A stretch of 37,427 nt of DNA from JBPOIC01 sp052034865 (GTDB lineage: Bacteria; UBA10199; JADFYH01): the NCBI GenBank assembly GCA_052034865.1, contig JBPOIC010000006.1, positions 1-37,427 of the forward strand, read 5' to 3'. The position numbers and the translations under genes are program-made. Below the pieces are notes generated by a model, which searched no databases, was not told the DNA's origin, and saw only the letters and a program-made list of their open reading frames with translations. Position 1 is the first letter of the stretch, and each line of letters starts with the position of its first letter. This document shows positions 25,153 through 34,394 of the stretch, piece after piece.

Positions 25153-27408
25153 CTATGGCACTCCCACCGGAGCTCCGCCTCCCCACCAGTGAAGTAACCA
25201 CAGGCTTAACCCTGGGATATAAGTGATCAGGATCAGGGCCAGAACCAGAATGAATAAGAAGGGCAAGGTCACCCAATAAAGGTTTACGATACTGCGCTTG
25301 AAGCGAATGCTTGAAAGGAAAAGATTCAAGCCTACAGGAGGATGAAGATAGCCGATCTCCAGGTTGGTGAGAAAAATAATTCCCAAGTGGATCGGATCGA
25401 CGGCAAACTCTTTGGCAATTGGAAGTATCAGCGGAACGACGACGATAATGGCTGAAAAAATATCCATGAGAGAACCAACAATCAGCAGGAAAATATTGAG
25501 GGCAATTAAAAAAGCCCACTTGCTGGTGATGTAGATTCGAATCCATTCAAACAAATGCATGGGGACCTGCTCGTCGATGAGATAGCTGGTAAATCCCATG
25601 GCCACTGCGAAAATCATGATGATGCTCCCGACTAGCACCATTGATTGTTTTGAAATGCGGGGGATATCGTGAGCGAGACTGAGATCCCGATAGATAAAGA
25701 CCTCAACAATGAATAGATAAAGCGCTGTGACCGCCGCTGCTTCCGGAGGCGTCACAAAACCTCCATAAATTCCCGCCAAAATAATAAAGGGGAGGGGAAT
25801 TTCCCACTTTGCATTTTTGATCGCAACGATCAGCTCTTCCATTTTAAAAGGCTCTCTCTGAACCCCTATGCCCGAATTGCGCACGATGCTGTAAATTCCC
25901 AGAAGAAAAATAATGAGAAATCCCGGTAAGATTCCGGCGATAAAGAGCTTGTCGATACTCGTTTGGCTGATCAGTCCAAACAGGATGAGAGGAAGAGAAG
26001 GAGGAAACATCAAACCCACACTTCCGCAGGTGGTCACCAGACCCATCGAAAAATTATCCGGATATTTTTCCTTGATCATGATGGGATAGAGAAGGCCGCC
26101 CAAGGCAATGATTGTGACACCGGAAGCGCCGGTGAAGGCTGTAAAGATCGCACAGGCGACGATTCCCATGAGCGCCAGTCCACCAGGCATCCAGCCAAAA
26201 AGCGGTTTGGAGAGAGCCACAATTCGTTCTGCACTTTTACTTTCGGCCATGAGATAGCCCGCAAAGGTGAAAAGGGGAATGGCGATGAGGGGTGGAGCTG
26301 AGGCGAGTCGATACATCTCGATGATAGTGGCGGATGAATCGGTGCCATCCAGATAAAAACACAGCAAGGCCAGTGATCCAAAAAGAATAAAAAGCGGAGC
26401 GCCTAAAAGGCCGACAATCCCAATGCCGATGCATAAAGCGGTAAAGGCTTTTCCTTGGGTAGGGATCGGCAGGTGATCGGGCAGGGTGGATAAGCTATTT
26501 AAAATCGACGTCAAAAAAGGTGGAATTTTTTCTGCCCATTCCGGAGTCGCAAGAATCTGAGGAGCAAAGATGAGCAAAGGAAGAAAAAGGCTCACCAGAA
26601 TACCCAACACCAAATGAACCTTGCGTGAAAAACGCACACTGATGAGATAAAATCCAATTGGAATGATCGCCGCTGCCCACCAGGAAGGAATTTTATCTGG
26701 AACCAAAAACTCTCCTGCCTCGATTTCTCCGCCCAAAAATTTGTAGGAAGCAAAAGTAAGGCAAATACAGACGAAGGCAGAAACCCCATAGATTAGCCAT
26801 CCAGTTAATTTTTTAAGCCTGGCTGGAAGAAATCGGGAGGTGAGATCCATCGCAAGATGGCCATCTTCCCGGGTTGCCACGGCAGCTCCTAAAAATCCGA
26901 CCCACAAAACCATCTGGCGCACAAACTCATCTCCCCAGACTAATGGAAGAAATTGATATTTTGTAATCAAAAGGTTTTTGAGAGCCTCAAAAACGAGTTT
27001 TGATAAAGATAAGAATGCGGGCGTAATCAAAAAGTAGAAAGCTGGGAGGGAGAGAATAGAAGTGAGATAAAGAAGAGGTCGGGATGAGATTCTTGTGAGC
27101 TGGAACAATAAAAATACAAACAAAAGGAGTGAAAAAATTCCCAACCAAATTGGACTTTGTTTAGCGTCTTCAAGCAGAGTGGGAATTGATCCGAGGTTTT
27201 TAAAAAAAATCTGATAAAATGAGAGCCCGATCATTACCATCAACAATAAAGTCAAAAGATAACTTTCGATTTTCTCCAAGACACGATCGACTGGACCGAG
27301 AGGTACATGGGAGATCTGAGGGTTATGGCCTAAGGCCAAATCGGTTTTTTCATCAATAGGTTGGGGAATCATGAGGGGCTCGATAAAAAGGGGCGATGCC
27401 GTAAACAT
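25153..27408 (-). CDS. dctM: Fused TRAP transporter permease, small and large subunits (DctQM)
   Basis: A 751-residue inner-membrane protein. The N-terminal quarter has the DctQ four-helix pattern, including WVGFLGAAVATREDGHLAMDL. A hydrophobic linker leads to the DctM domain (about 300-751) with LFILFGSLALLCFYLDG, FTAFTGASGVTIIALGG, TTCGSVGLMFPPSLPLILFG, GGFVTPPEAAAVTALY and a C-terminal YLHPPVGLNLFLSS. TRAP systems import organic acids using an ion gradient and a periplasmic binding protein. Fusion of Q and M is known in the family. It is last in the tatT-dctP-dctQM operon, 41 bases after dctP. The ligand is unknown. An ATG twelve codons in is an alternative start. Confidence 0.93.
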   Translation of the reverse strand: MFTASPLFIEPLMIPQPIDEKTDLALGHNPQISHVPLGPVDRVLEKIESYLLTLLLMVMIGLSFYQIFFKNLGSIPTLLEDAKQSPIWLGIFSLLLFVFLLFQLTRISSRPLLYLTSILSLPAFYFLITPAFLSLSKLVFEALKNLLITKYQFLPLVWGDEFVRQMVLWVGFLGAAVATREDGHLAMDLTSRFLPARLKKLTGWLIYGVSAFVCICLTFASYKFLGGEIEAGEFLVPDKIPSWWAAAIIPIGFYLISVRFSRKVHLVLGILVSLFLPLLIFAPQILATPEWAEKIPPFLTSILNSLSTLPDHLPIPTQGKAFTALCIGIGIVGLLGAPLFILFGSLALLCFYLDGTDSSATIIEMYRLASAPPLIAIPLFTFAGYLMAESKSAERIVALSKPLFGWMPGGLALMGIVACAIFTAFTGASGVTIIALGGLLYPIMIKEKYPDNFSMGLVTTCGSVGLMFPPSLPLILFGLISQTSIDKLFIAGILPGFLIIFLLGIYSIVRNSGIGVQREPFKMEELIVAIKNAKWEIPLPFIILAGIYGGFVTPPEAAAVTALYLFIVEVFIYRDLSLAHDIPRISKQSMVLVGSIIMIFAVAMGFTSYLIDEQVPMHLFEWIRIYITSKWAFLIALNIFLLIVGSLMDIFSAIIVVVPLILPIAKEFAVDPIHLGIIFLTNLEIGYLHPPVGLNLFLSSIRFKRSIVNLYWVTLPFLFILVLALILITYIPGLSLWLLHWWGGGAPVGVP

Positions 27409-27449
27409 GCGCCCCTTGGGTTAGAAAGCTAAATCCGGTTAAACAGAAA

Positions 27450-28469
27450 TTAAGGATGGGATTTGCGATATTCCTGAACTAAACCCTCGACGCGGGAGAG
27501 CAGATCCTGAGAATAGAGCCTACCCACGAGTTTGGGACGAATGCTGGATGCTGATTTTTGGAGCTCGTCCAGATCTGCGGGTGCGACACTCAGAACCTGA
27601 ATCCCATTGGACTTGAGGGCATTCACTGAGCGGCTGTTTTCCTGACGAACAACGCCGACGAGTTTGTTTGAATATTTTTCGGATGTGTTTTTCAGGAGGG
27701 CTTGAAGATCAGCCGGAAGTTTTGTGAATTCTGGCTTATTCATGACGATGGCTCCCGTAGCGTTCGCCAGATTGATGTCGGTCATGAATTTCGTTTTGCT
27801 GGTCCACTGCAACGCAATGGCCGCAGCGGGTGGGGCATACACGGCATCCAGGCCGTTGGTTCCTAACTGGCTCATGACATCCGGAAGGGCGGCGGTATTG
27901 GGGACGATTCCTAAGGCCGCGTACATGGCTTCCACCAAAGGATCTCCACTCCAGGCCCACCACTTGGTCCCATTCATATCGGCTTTGGTTTTGATGGGTT
28001 TGTTAGAGAAGATGTTTACAAATCCTGCCTCGGCCCAGCCCAAGAGCACATACCCTTTCTGATCGAATTGGGATTCCAGGTCTTTTTGAATTTTGGATTT
28101 GACGTAATCGACTTCAGCGTAGCTTTTGAATAGAAGAGGAAGTTCCAGCACGCGGATGGAGGGAACAATTTGACCCAGTCCCACGCCGGTAAAACCAGCG
28201 GCATGGATCTGATTAATCTTCATTTTTCTCAAGACATCTTTTTCATCTCCCGAAACTCCACCAGCATAAATCTTCAAGGCGAGTCGGCCATTGGATCCTG
28301 CCTGCAGCTCTTTATCCATTTCTTTTAGGGTATTGACCCAGGTGGATCCTTCTGGAGCGAGCACGGAGAATTTGATTTCAAATTCTGCTGAGCGCGCCTG
28401 ATGGGTCATAGTAAAAAAGGTAAGAAGCGCGATAAAGGTTATCAGGAGATGCTTTGCAGGATTTCTCAT
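27450..28469 (-). CDS. dctP: TRAP transporter substrate-binding protein DctP-like
   Basis: A 339-residue periplasmic binding protein with a Sec signal peptide (about 1-27, cut after SA/ARSA). The mature protein has the DctP pattern: IKFSVLAPEGSTWVNTLKEM, LKIYAGGVSGDEKDVLRKM, IHAAGFTGVGLGQIVP, LLGWAEAGFVNIFSNKPI and DVMSQLGTNGLDAVYAPP. It should capture the ligand and hand it to DctQM. It sits between tatT and dctQM in one strand-consistent operon. Confidence 0.95.
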   Translation of the reverse strand: MRNPAKHLLITFIALLTFFTMTHQARSAEFEIKFSVLAPEGSTWVNTLKEMDKELQAGSNGRLALKIYAGGVSGDEKDVLRKMKINQIHAAGFTGVGLGQIVPSIRVLELPLLFKSYAEVDYVKSKIQKDLESQFDQKGYVLLGWAEAGFVNIFSNKPIKTKADMNGTKWWAWSGDPLVEAMYAALGIVPNTAALPDVMSQLGTNGLDAVYAPPAAAIALQWTSKTKFMTDINLANATGAIVMNKPEFTKLPADLQALLKNTSEKYSNKLVGVVRQENSRSVNALKSNGIQVLSVAPADLDELQKSASSIRPKLVGRLYSQDLLSRVEGLVQEYRKSHP

Positions 28470-28625
28470 AAAAAAATGCCTCCCATAGGGGTTTTAAGAA
28501 ACGATTTTATTCAGAAGCTCTCTTTAATAAAGAAGATGGAGTATTTTAGACTCGCTGGATTCTTTCTTTGGGAGAAGCTTCTCAGGTGAAAATGAATGGG
28601 TCTAAAATTTTTTCGAGTCAGAAAA

Positions 28626-29549
28626 TTAAAAATATAATTTTTCTTTTTTAAGCAAAATTTCTGCACGCGCCTTTGCGATTTCATTCACGAGTCGCTGTTC
28701 GGGCAAGGCAGCTGCATCGGCATCTACGACTTCTTTCAATAATCGGATAAATTCGCCTCTGTCTTGAATTTGCACTGCATAAAACTGTGCATATAGCACT
28801 TTGGCGATCAAATAATTTGATTTCGTTTTATCAAGGACCGTTTCAAATTCTTTTTTGGCCTCTTCAGGTTTTCCTCCCAGCATCGGTGGGAGCGAAGCGT
28901 AAAAAACGCCCAGAAAAAGATGCGGGCCTGCGTAGTTGTAATTTTCGTCGAGTTCCATGACGCGCTTCATCAGAGCCTGAACTTTGGAAACCTCGATAAT
29001 CGCTTCGGGAGAATCTTTCGAATAATTGATCCAGGAACCCCAGTTGAAAGCGGTCCAGAAAAGAGCCGGTACATCTTTCTTGCCAAAGCTTTGGAGTGCT
29101 TTTTCGAACTCAGCTGGAGAAGAGGTGAGTCCTTTTTCGAAGGACTTGTTTTGTGACAAAAGCATCAGGCCGAACTTTTTACCGCGTCCGTAAAAGCGCT
29201 TAGCGCGCTCGGTGGCTAGTTTTTCCTGGATTTCGCTGGTTCCCTTTGCTTCCAGGATATCGTTCTCAACAAACCCAAAAGTATAAGAAGCGAAAGAACG
29301 TGTGAGCATGAAGAGAATGTTTTTATCTTTGGGATTGTTCCGCTGCATGCCTTCGAGCATTTTGAGTGAGCTCAAAGAGGTTTGGCGGGCATAGTCGAGA
29401 TCTTCCTCTTCTTCAACAGAAGGAAGACCATCACGCATGATCTGTGCGGTTATACTGGAGGCGGTTTTTTTGAATCCACAGGCAGGAAAAAGCAATGCTC
29501 CCAGCAATAAAGCCAGCAGAAGCTTTTGGAATAACAAACGGCTTTTCAT
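28626..29549 (-). CDS. tatT: TRAP-associated lipoprotein, TatT type
   Basis: A 307-residue lipoprotein with lipobox LFPAC (Cys24), followed by a helical, TPR-like repeat region. Blocks such as NILFMLTRSFASYTFGFVE, ALFWTAFNWGSWINYS, NYAGPHLFLGVFYASLPPMLGGKPEEAKKEFE and VLYAQFYAV match the TatT family of TPR proteins known from Treponema (TatT with a TatP binding protein). It is the first gene of the TRAP locus, 156 bases before dctP. It probably sits on the periplasmic face of a membrane and may shuttle a hydrophobic ligand to DctP. The pairing is known from TPAT systems; the ligand is not. Confidence 0.88.
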   Translation of the reverse strand: MKSRLLFQKLLLALLLGALLFPACGFKKTASSITAQIMRDGLPSVEEEEDLDYARQTSLSSLKMLEGMQRNNPKDKNILFMLTRSFASYTFGFVENDILEAKGTSEIQEKLATERAKRFYGRGKKFGLMLLSQNKSFEKGLTSSPAEFEKALQSFGKKDVPALFWTAFNWGSWINYSKDSPEAIIEVSKVQALMKRVMELDENYNYAGPHLFLGVFYASLPPMLGGKPEEAKKEFETVLDKTKSNYLIAKVLYAQFYAVQIQDRGEFIRLLKEVVDADAAALPEQRLVNEIAKARAEILLKKEKLYF

Positions 29550-29702
29550 GTAAAGTTCCCTCGAATTTGGAAATTGGTCTGCGGCTTAGCATACCCCTCA
29601 AAATTTTTGCAATGGGTTTTATACAGAAAATCTTCAACTTAAATGGGGTTTTGAGAAAAAAATTGATAAAAAAAACAATCCTGCTATTGGCTGAATTCTC
29701 TT

Positions 29703-31004
29703 ATGAAGCACTCCTTGTTGGTTCCATTCTTGCGATTGATCACCGTGCTTTTCATACTCCTGATACCAGGGAGTGCTCCCGCTTCGGATCCGATTCAGGT
29801 GGTTGAGGCAACGGGGGCTTCTTTAAAACCTTTGATCGGACAATCGGTTTCTTCCTTACACCTTGGTATATACAAGAATAGCCAATGGTTCCCGATTCCT
29901 TATCAAATCGATGAAAAGGTTTATGATCCCCTTTCAAAATCCAGACGCTGGGCTCTGGATCATCTCTTCTCGCGCCGTGCGGATCTCTTGCCAGGAGATG
30001 GTAAAATTGAGGGTGATGAGGCGATCTTGTGGATGTATAAGGATATGGGGGACAAAATCCCAGGTCCTGTTTCAGCTGAAAAGCCCTATTTAGAATGGAG
30101 TGTTGGGGGGCGATTTGTTTACATTTTGATGGATTCAAAAGAGTCTCAGACCTCCCATCAGTCCTACCTTCAATACAATCCCGACCTCGATCTGGTGGAA
30201 GCCCCAGGTTATCGCAATCGATTCAATCTTCAGACTCCTGCCTTACTGGAAGAGCTCATTCCCAAAAATCCAGGATCTGGTCCTCCTTTAAATATCCTGG
30301 AGGGTTTTAAGGTCCGTGTATTGCTGGCGGTCAAAAATTTTTTTGATGTGCGGGTGCGCGAGAATGAAATCACCTCTAGAAAGGTCGGCTATCGTCTGGG
30401 CCCCATACGGATGATCCGTCGGATTTCTGCCTATAAGAGCTTGGGTCCGATTCGAGTGACTCCAAAAACCGAAAGCGATTATCTGTTTTATCCCTACCAT
30501 GTTCAGATTCCTTCCCGTGTCGATAATCCGGTAGATGGAAAAAAATATTTTGAAGAAAAATCGAATGGCTTTGCAGGGTTTGATTTTTCGAAGGCTTTTT
30601 ATGGAGCACGCTTTTACTCCGAAAAGAATCCTCATCCTGTCGTCCTGGATGGAACCTACTCAGCAGAGGAGAAAAACCTCGTTACGCACGATGTTAATTG
30701 GTGGGTTGTTCAGGGAGAGAAGGGGGTTATGGCAATAAAGGTTCGATGGGATCCGGCCTTAACCCAGGCGGGCGTTTTAGGAGACCTCTATTATCAGGAT
30801 GGTGAATTGCATCCGGGTACGACCGAGGCAGAGGCAGGTAAAACAGTGATTGGGTTTCAGCTTCATCCGGCGCGAATTCCGGCGGGACATTTTCTGATTA
30901 CCCTCGAGCAGGTTTTTCCCCTTCAACGCGTTGCTCCCGGGTCTGAAAAGATGATTTTGAATCCTGTTTTAACTCCCACCGTAAACCTCTTGATTTCTCA
31001 ATGA
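29703..31004 (+). CDS. Secreted protein of unknown function, divergent from tatT
   Basis: A 433-residue protein with a Sec signal peptide (about 1-27, ending SAPA). I do not recognise a domain with certainty. Near the N-terminus are WFPIPYQIDEKVYDP and GDGKIEGDEAILWMYKDMGDKI, a pattern (imported or periplasmic protein with a P-x-Q-I-D-E motif and an acidic GD-x-D-E loop) that I recall from other deltaproteobacterial secreted proteins. The rest is beta-rich. It is divergent from tatT with about 150 bases between, so it might share control with the TRAP locus; a functional link is inference only. No lipobox. Confidence 0.75.
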   Translation: MKHSLLVPFLRLITVLFILLIPGSAPASDPIQVVEATGASLKPLIGQSVSSLHLGIYKNSQWFPIPYQIDEKVYDPLSKSRRWALDHLFSRRADLLPGDGKIEGDEAILWMYKDMGDKIPGPVSAEKPYLEWSVGGRFVYILMDSKESQTSHQSYLQYNPDLDLVEAPGYRNRFNLQTPALLEELIPKNPGSGPPLNILEGFKVRVLLAVKNFFDVRVRENEITSRKVGYRLGPIRMIRRISAYKSLGPIRVTPKTESDYLFYPYHVQIPSRVDNPVDGKKYFEEKSNGFAGFDFSKAFYGARFYSEKNPHPVVLDGTYSAEEKNLVTHDVNWWVVQGEKGVMAIKVRWDPALTQAGVLGDLYYQDGELHPGTTEAEAGKTVIGFQLHPARIPAGHFLITLEQVFPLQRVAPGSEKMILNPVLTPTVNLLISQ

Positions 31005-31091
31005 TCGGAGTGAAACCTTCGCTCAAGTCAGGTTTTTTCAAAAAAATTGCTAGAAAGAGTTGTTTGTAATGTCCTAATAAAAAGGATTTTT

Positions 31092-31649
31092 ATGGATAAT
31101 CAAAAATACCAACGTTTGAAGGCTCTCTTGCTTCAAAATTCCTATGAGAAGCGGACGGTTACTCTGGCCTCGGGGCGAATCTCGGATTTTTATTTTGATG
31201 GAAAACAAACCAGTCTTCATTCCGAGGGCGCTTACCTTTTGGGTCAGGCCTTCTGGGAGCTCATTCAGACCAGCGGACGAAAAGTCGAGGCGATCGGTGG
31301 GCCGACCCTCGGGGCTGATCCCCTGGTCACTTCCATCAGCCTGATCAGTTGTCTAAAAGGGACGCCTATTCCTGCTTTTATCGTCCGAAAAACTCCTAAA
31401 TCCCATGGAACAGGACGCTGGATTGAAGGAATTAAAAATTTAAAAGAAGGGATGCAGGTGGCCTTGGTTGAAGATGTGATCACTTCCGGAGGATCAATAT
31501 TAAAAGCGGCCGAACAGGTTGAGAAGGCGGGTTATTTTATTAGTCTCATCGCCGGAATCGTTGATCGCCAGGAAGGGGGGAGAGAAAAGATTGAGCAGGC
31601 GGGTTACCGGTTTTCCAGTTTGTTTACGAAAGAAGAGTTGTTGGTGTGA
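31092..31649 (+). CDS. pyrE: Orotate phosphoribosyltransferase
   Basis: A 185-residue type I phosphoribosyltransferase that makes OMP from orotate and PRPP in pyrimidine synthesis. The PRPP motif is ALVEDVITSGGSILKA. Other blocks are LASGRISDFYFDGKQT, GGPTLGADPLV and FIVRKTPKSHGTGRWIEG. The frame is open to 31047, but the ATG at 31092 lies after AAAGGA and gives the family N-terminus MDNQKYQRLKALL. It follows the secreted 433-residue protein gene by 87 bases. Confidence 0.95.
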   Translation: MDNQKYQRLKALLLQNSYEKRTVTLASGRISDFYFDGKQTSLHSEGAYLLGQAFWELIQTSGRKVEAIGGPTLGADPLVTSISLISCLKGTPIPAFIVRKTPKSHGTGRWIEGIKNLKEGMQVALVEDVITSGGSILKAAEQVEKAGYFISLIAGIVDRQEGGREKIEQAGYRFSSLFTKEELLV

Positions 31650-31690
31650 TTGACGGATGAGTGTTTAAAGTAAAAAAAAGATTATTTTTT

Positions 31691-32257
31691 ATGAAGATAG
31701 ATCTGAAAACCTCTATTAAATTTATAAACTTGATCCTTCCCTTTTTCCTTATTTTTCTGATTCCTTTTTCTTCCTTTGCTACCCAAGTTCCATCCTACAA
31801 AGAAATCTTAAAAAAATATCACCGCCACGGTGAATCATATAGCCTGGATACCTTTCATGCCCATTTTGTCTGGGATGTTGTTTATCAAAATGAGGAGTTT
31901 CAAGAGGTTCTCCAACGTGAATATGATCGCTTTTATCCTAGTGAGCAAATCTTGAAGGAAGGTGGTGTAGGTCCTCGTTTTTTAGTCTCTTTTTTTACGT
32001 ATCGAAAGAAATGGAATGATCTGGATTCTAAGGACAGTTTGTGGAGGCTTACCTTAAAGGTGGGGGATAGAATCTTTTCTCCTGAACAAATCACCACGAA
32101 AAAACTCAGTCCTAAACAGCTGGCCTTTTATCCCTTCGTGAGTCCTTGGGCTGAGATTTATGAAGTCAGCTTTGATGCACCGCTGGCCGAATTTTCTGAA
32201 AAAATTCAACTGGAGTTGGAAGGGATCAAAGGAAAAAGCGTGCTGCAGTGGCGGTGA
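31691..32257 (+). CDS. Small exported protein of unknown function
   Basis: 188 residues from the ATG at 31691. A hydrophobic signal segment (INLILPFFLIFLIPFSSFA) is followed by a mature domain of about 150 residues rich in aromatic and charged residues (FVWDVVYQNEEF, FLVSFFTYRKKWNDL, AFYPFVSPWAEIYEVSF). The strand pattern suggests a small beta-sandwich or barrel, but I recognise no family. An upstream GTG at 31661 extends it by ten residues; I prefer the ATG because it gives a compact signal peptide. It lies 41 bases after pyrE and ends 21 bases before the convergent nadB. Confidence 0.75.
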   Translation: MKIDLKTSIKFINLILPFFLIFLIPFSSFATQVPSYKEILKKYHRHGESYSLDTFHAHFVWDVVYQNEEFQEVLQREYDRFYPSEQILKEGGVGPRFLVSFFTYRKKWNDLDSKDSLWRLTLKVGDRIFSPEQITTKKLSPKQLAFYPFVSPWAEIYEVSFDAPLAEFSEKIQLELEGIKGKSVLQWR

Positions 32258-32278
32258 TTGATGGTCTTGAAAGATGAA

Positions 32279-33865
32279 TCACCCTGGCTGCATCACGGAA
32301 TCTTTTCCCACCGATTCAGTTTTTGGAAAGTCGAGAATATCGTGTAGTCCACGACTTTCATGACGGGTGAGGGCGCAGTTGATCACGAGCTCGGCCACCA
32401 GGGCGAGGTTTCTCAATTCGACAAGATCTGCAGTCAGTTTGAAATTCCAGTAATATTCCCGAATTTCCTCTTGAAGCATTAAAATCCTTTTCTTCGCGCG
32501 CATAAGTCTTTTGGTGGTTCGCACAATCCCAACGTAATTCCACATCGTGCGCCGGATCTCATCCCAGTTTTGAGTAATCACGACGGCCTCGTCCGAATCG
32601 GCTGCATTGCCTGGATTCCAGTCTGGAAGTGTCATCGAAGACGAAGGTCGATTTTTTAAAAGTTCAATTCCATGCAGGGCTGCTCGTTTGGCAAAGACGA
32701 TGGCTTCGAGCAATGAGTTTGAAGCAAGTCGGTTCGCACCATGAAGGCCTGTCCAGGCGACCTCGCCACAGGCATAAAGATGGGAAAGAGGGGTCGAGCC
32801 AAATTCATCTGTTACCACGCCCCCACAAAAATAGTGAGCGGCAGGGACTACCGGCAGAGGTTCTCGCGTGAGATCAAAGCCGTATTTCAGACATTGCTCA
32901 TAGATATTGGGAAAGCGCTTTTTGAGAAAGCCAGCAGGTTTATGAGTGATATCCAAGTGAACATACTCATCCCCTCGAGTTTTGAGCTCGGTATCAATCG
33001 CCCGGGCGACGATGTCTCGAGGAGCTAAAGATTTGAGAGGATGATATTTTTCCATGAAACTTTCGCCGGTCTGAAGCCGAAGAATGGCTCCCTCACCTCG
33101 AAGGGCCTCTGAGATCAAAAACGATTTTGCCTGGGGATGAAAAAGACAGGTGGGATGAAATTGGACGAATTCGAGGTTTGCGACAGGTACACCCGCCCGC
33201 CAGGCCAGGGCGATTCCATCCCCCGTCGCGATGTCGGGATTGCTGGTATAAAGATATACTTTTCCTGCTCCACCGGTTGCCAGGAGGGCTATTTCACAGC
33301 GAATGGTTTTGATCTCGCCGCTTAAGCGATCCAGAACATAAGCTCCTACCACGCGGTTTGGGTCATTCTTTTTTCGAAGATGTATTTTTTCTAAAGTGAT
33401 GAGATCGATCGCGATATGGTGCTCGAGAATCGTGATGTTGGGATGAGTTTTGACCTGATGCAAGAGCGCCTGTTCGATCTCGCGCCCGGTGAGATCGCCA
33501 GCATGTAGTACACGACGGGCTGAATGGCCTCCCTCGCGACCCAAATCAAACTGATCCGGGTTTTTTTTGGAGAACTGAACGCCCAGATCGATGAGCTCGC
33601 GAACCCGCTCGGGTCCTTCTTTTACAACAATCCTGACGATATCCGGATGGCAAAGTCCGGCCCCGGCATTGAGCGTGTCTTCTATGTGAGATTCAAAGCT
33701 GTCACCAGGAGCCCACACGCTGGCAATGCCACCTTGGGCGTAATTGGTGTTTGATTCTGCCGAGCTTTTTTTTGTGATGATCAGGACTTTGCCAAACGAA
33801 GCAACCTGCAAGGCATAGCTTAAGCCGGCAATTCCGCTTCCTAAAACGAGAAAGGTGGTTTCCAT
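32279..33865 (-). CDS. nadB: L-aspartate oxidase NadB
   Basis: A 528-residue FAD enzyme that oxidises L-aspartate to iminoaspartate, the first step of de novo NAD synthesis. The dinucleotide fold is VLGSGIAGLSYA near the N-terminus. The flavin loop is SNTNYAQGGIASVW. Family blocks are GGHSARRVLHAGDLTGREIE, ATGGAGKVYLYTSNPD, FHPTCLF, EALRGEGAIL, HYFCGGVVTDEFGST and GEVAWTGLHGANRLASNSLLE. Length is normal for NadB. nadA and nadC are not in the window. The gene starts five bases after a small exported protein on the same strand. Confidence 0.97.
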   Translation of the reverse strand: METTFLVLGSGIAGLSYALQVASFGKVLIITKKSSAESNTNYAQGGIASVWAPGDSFESHIEDTLNAGAGLCHPDIVRIVVKEGPERVRELIDLGVQFSKKNPDQFDLGREGGHSARRVLHAGDLTGREIEQALLHQVKTHPNITILEHHIAIDLITLEKIHLRKKNDPNRVVGAYVLDRLSGEIKTIRCEIALLATGGAGKVYLYTSNPDIATGDGIALAWRAGVPVANLEFVQFHPTCLFHPQAKSFLISEALRGEGAILRLQTGESFMEKYHPLKSLAPRDIVARAIDTELKTRGDEYVHLDITHKPAGFLKKRFPNIYEQCLKYGFDLTREPLPVVPAAHYFCGGVVTDEFGSTPLSHLYACGEVAWTGLHGANRLASNSLLEAIVFAKRAALHGIELLKNRPSSSMTLPDWNPGNAADSDEAVVITQNWDEIRRTMWNYVGIVRTTKRLMRAKKRILMLQEEIREYYWNFKLTADLVELRNLALVAELVINCALTRHESRGLHDILDFPKTESVGKDSVMQPG

Positions 33866-33870
33866 GCAGG

Positions 33871-34359
33871 TTACTTTCCTCTGATTTTCTGAAGGACATT
33901 TCCCAGGATTTCCTGAAATGTCGGATGCGCCTTGATCTCCAGGGTTGCTTTCAGCTCTTGCTCTACAGAAGGCAGGGCCTTGTTTTCAGGATTCAGAAGG
34001 TCGGCAGTAACAGGCACGATGAGGAAGTGAAGGAGTTTTGGTGTGCGTTCCTTAAACTGAATGGTGCGGCTGTAGATTCCATCCTGAGGAACCCTGTCGC
34101 CCAGGCTTCCTTCGTCGTTTAACGGCCAGCGAAACCGGATCTTTTCTTTTATTGGATCGGTTTCAATCAGCAGTAACGATTTTGGCTTTTCTCCATCCGA
34201 GTTCAATTGAACGCTAAAACGAATGCCTTCATCCTGATCTGTAAAAATGGCGGATGGAGTAATTTTGAAAGAATGGAGATCCAGTTTTGCATTCGAAAGG
34301 TTGGGGATCATCAGAAAGAATAAGAGAAGAAAGCTTGAAAATAATTTATCCTTTTTCAT
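33871..34359 (-). CDS. Small exported beta-sandwich protein (choice-of-anchor X-like)
   Basis: A 162-residue protein with a signal peptide (about 1-24, ending LSNA). The mature part has a motif I recognise from choice-of-anchor X-type domains: a charged turn then DRVPQDGIYSRTIQF, with strands on each side. It has a short helical C-terminal tail. Function is unknown. It lies immediately upstream of nadB with a five-base gap, so the two are likely cotranscribed although no functional link is evident. The promoter region would include the dispersed element copy B. Confidence 0.7.
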   Translation of the reverse strand: MKKDKLFSSFLLLFFLMIPNLSNAKLDLHSFKITPSAIFTDQDEGIRFSVQLNSDGEKPKSLLLIETDPIKEKIRFRWPLNDEGSLGDRVPQDGIYSRTIQFKERTPKLLHFLIVPVTADLLNPENKALPSVEQELKATLEIKAHPTFQEILGNVLQKIRGK

Positions 34360-34394
34360 AAGTTTTTTCTTTGTAAGAGGGCTGTTTTTTCTTT

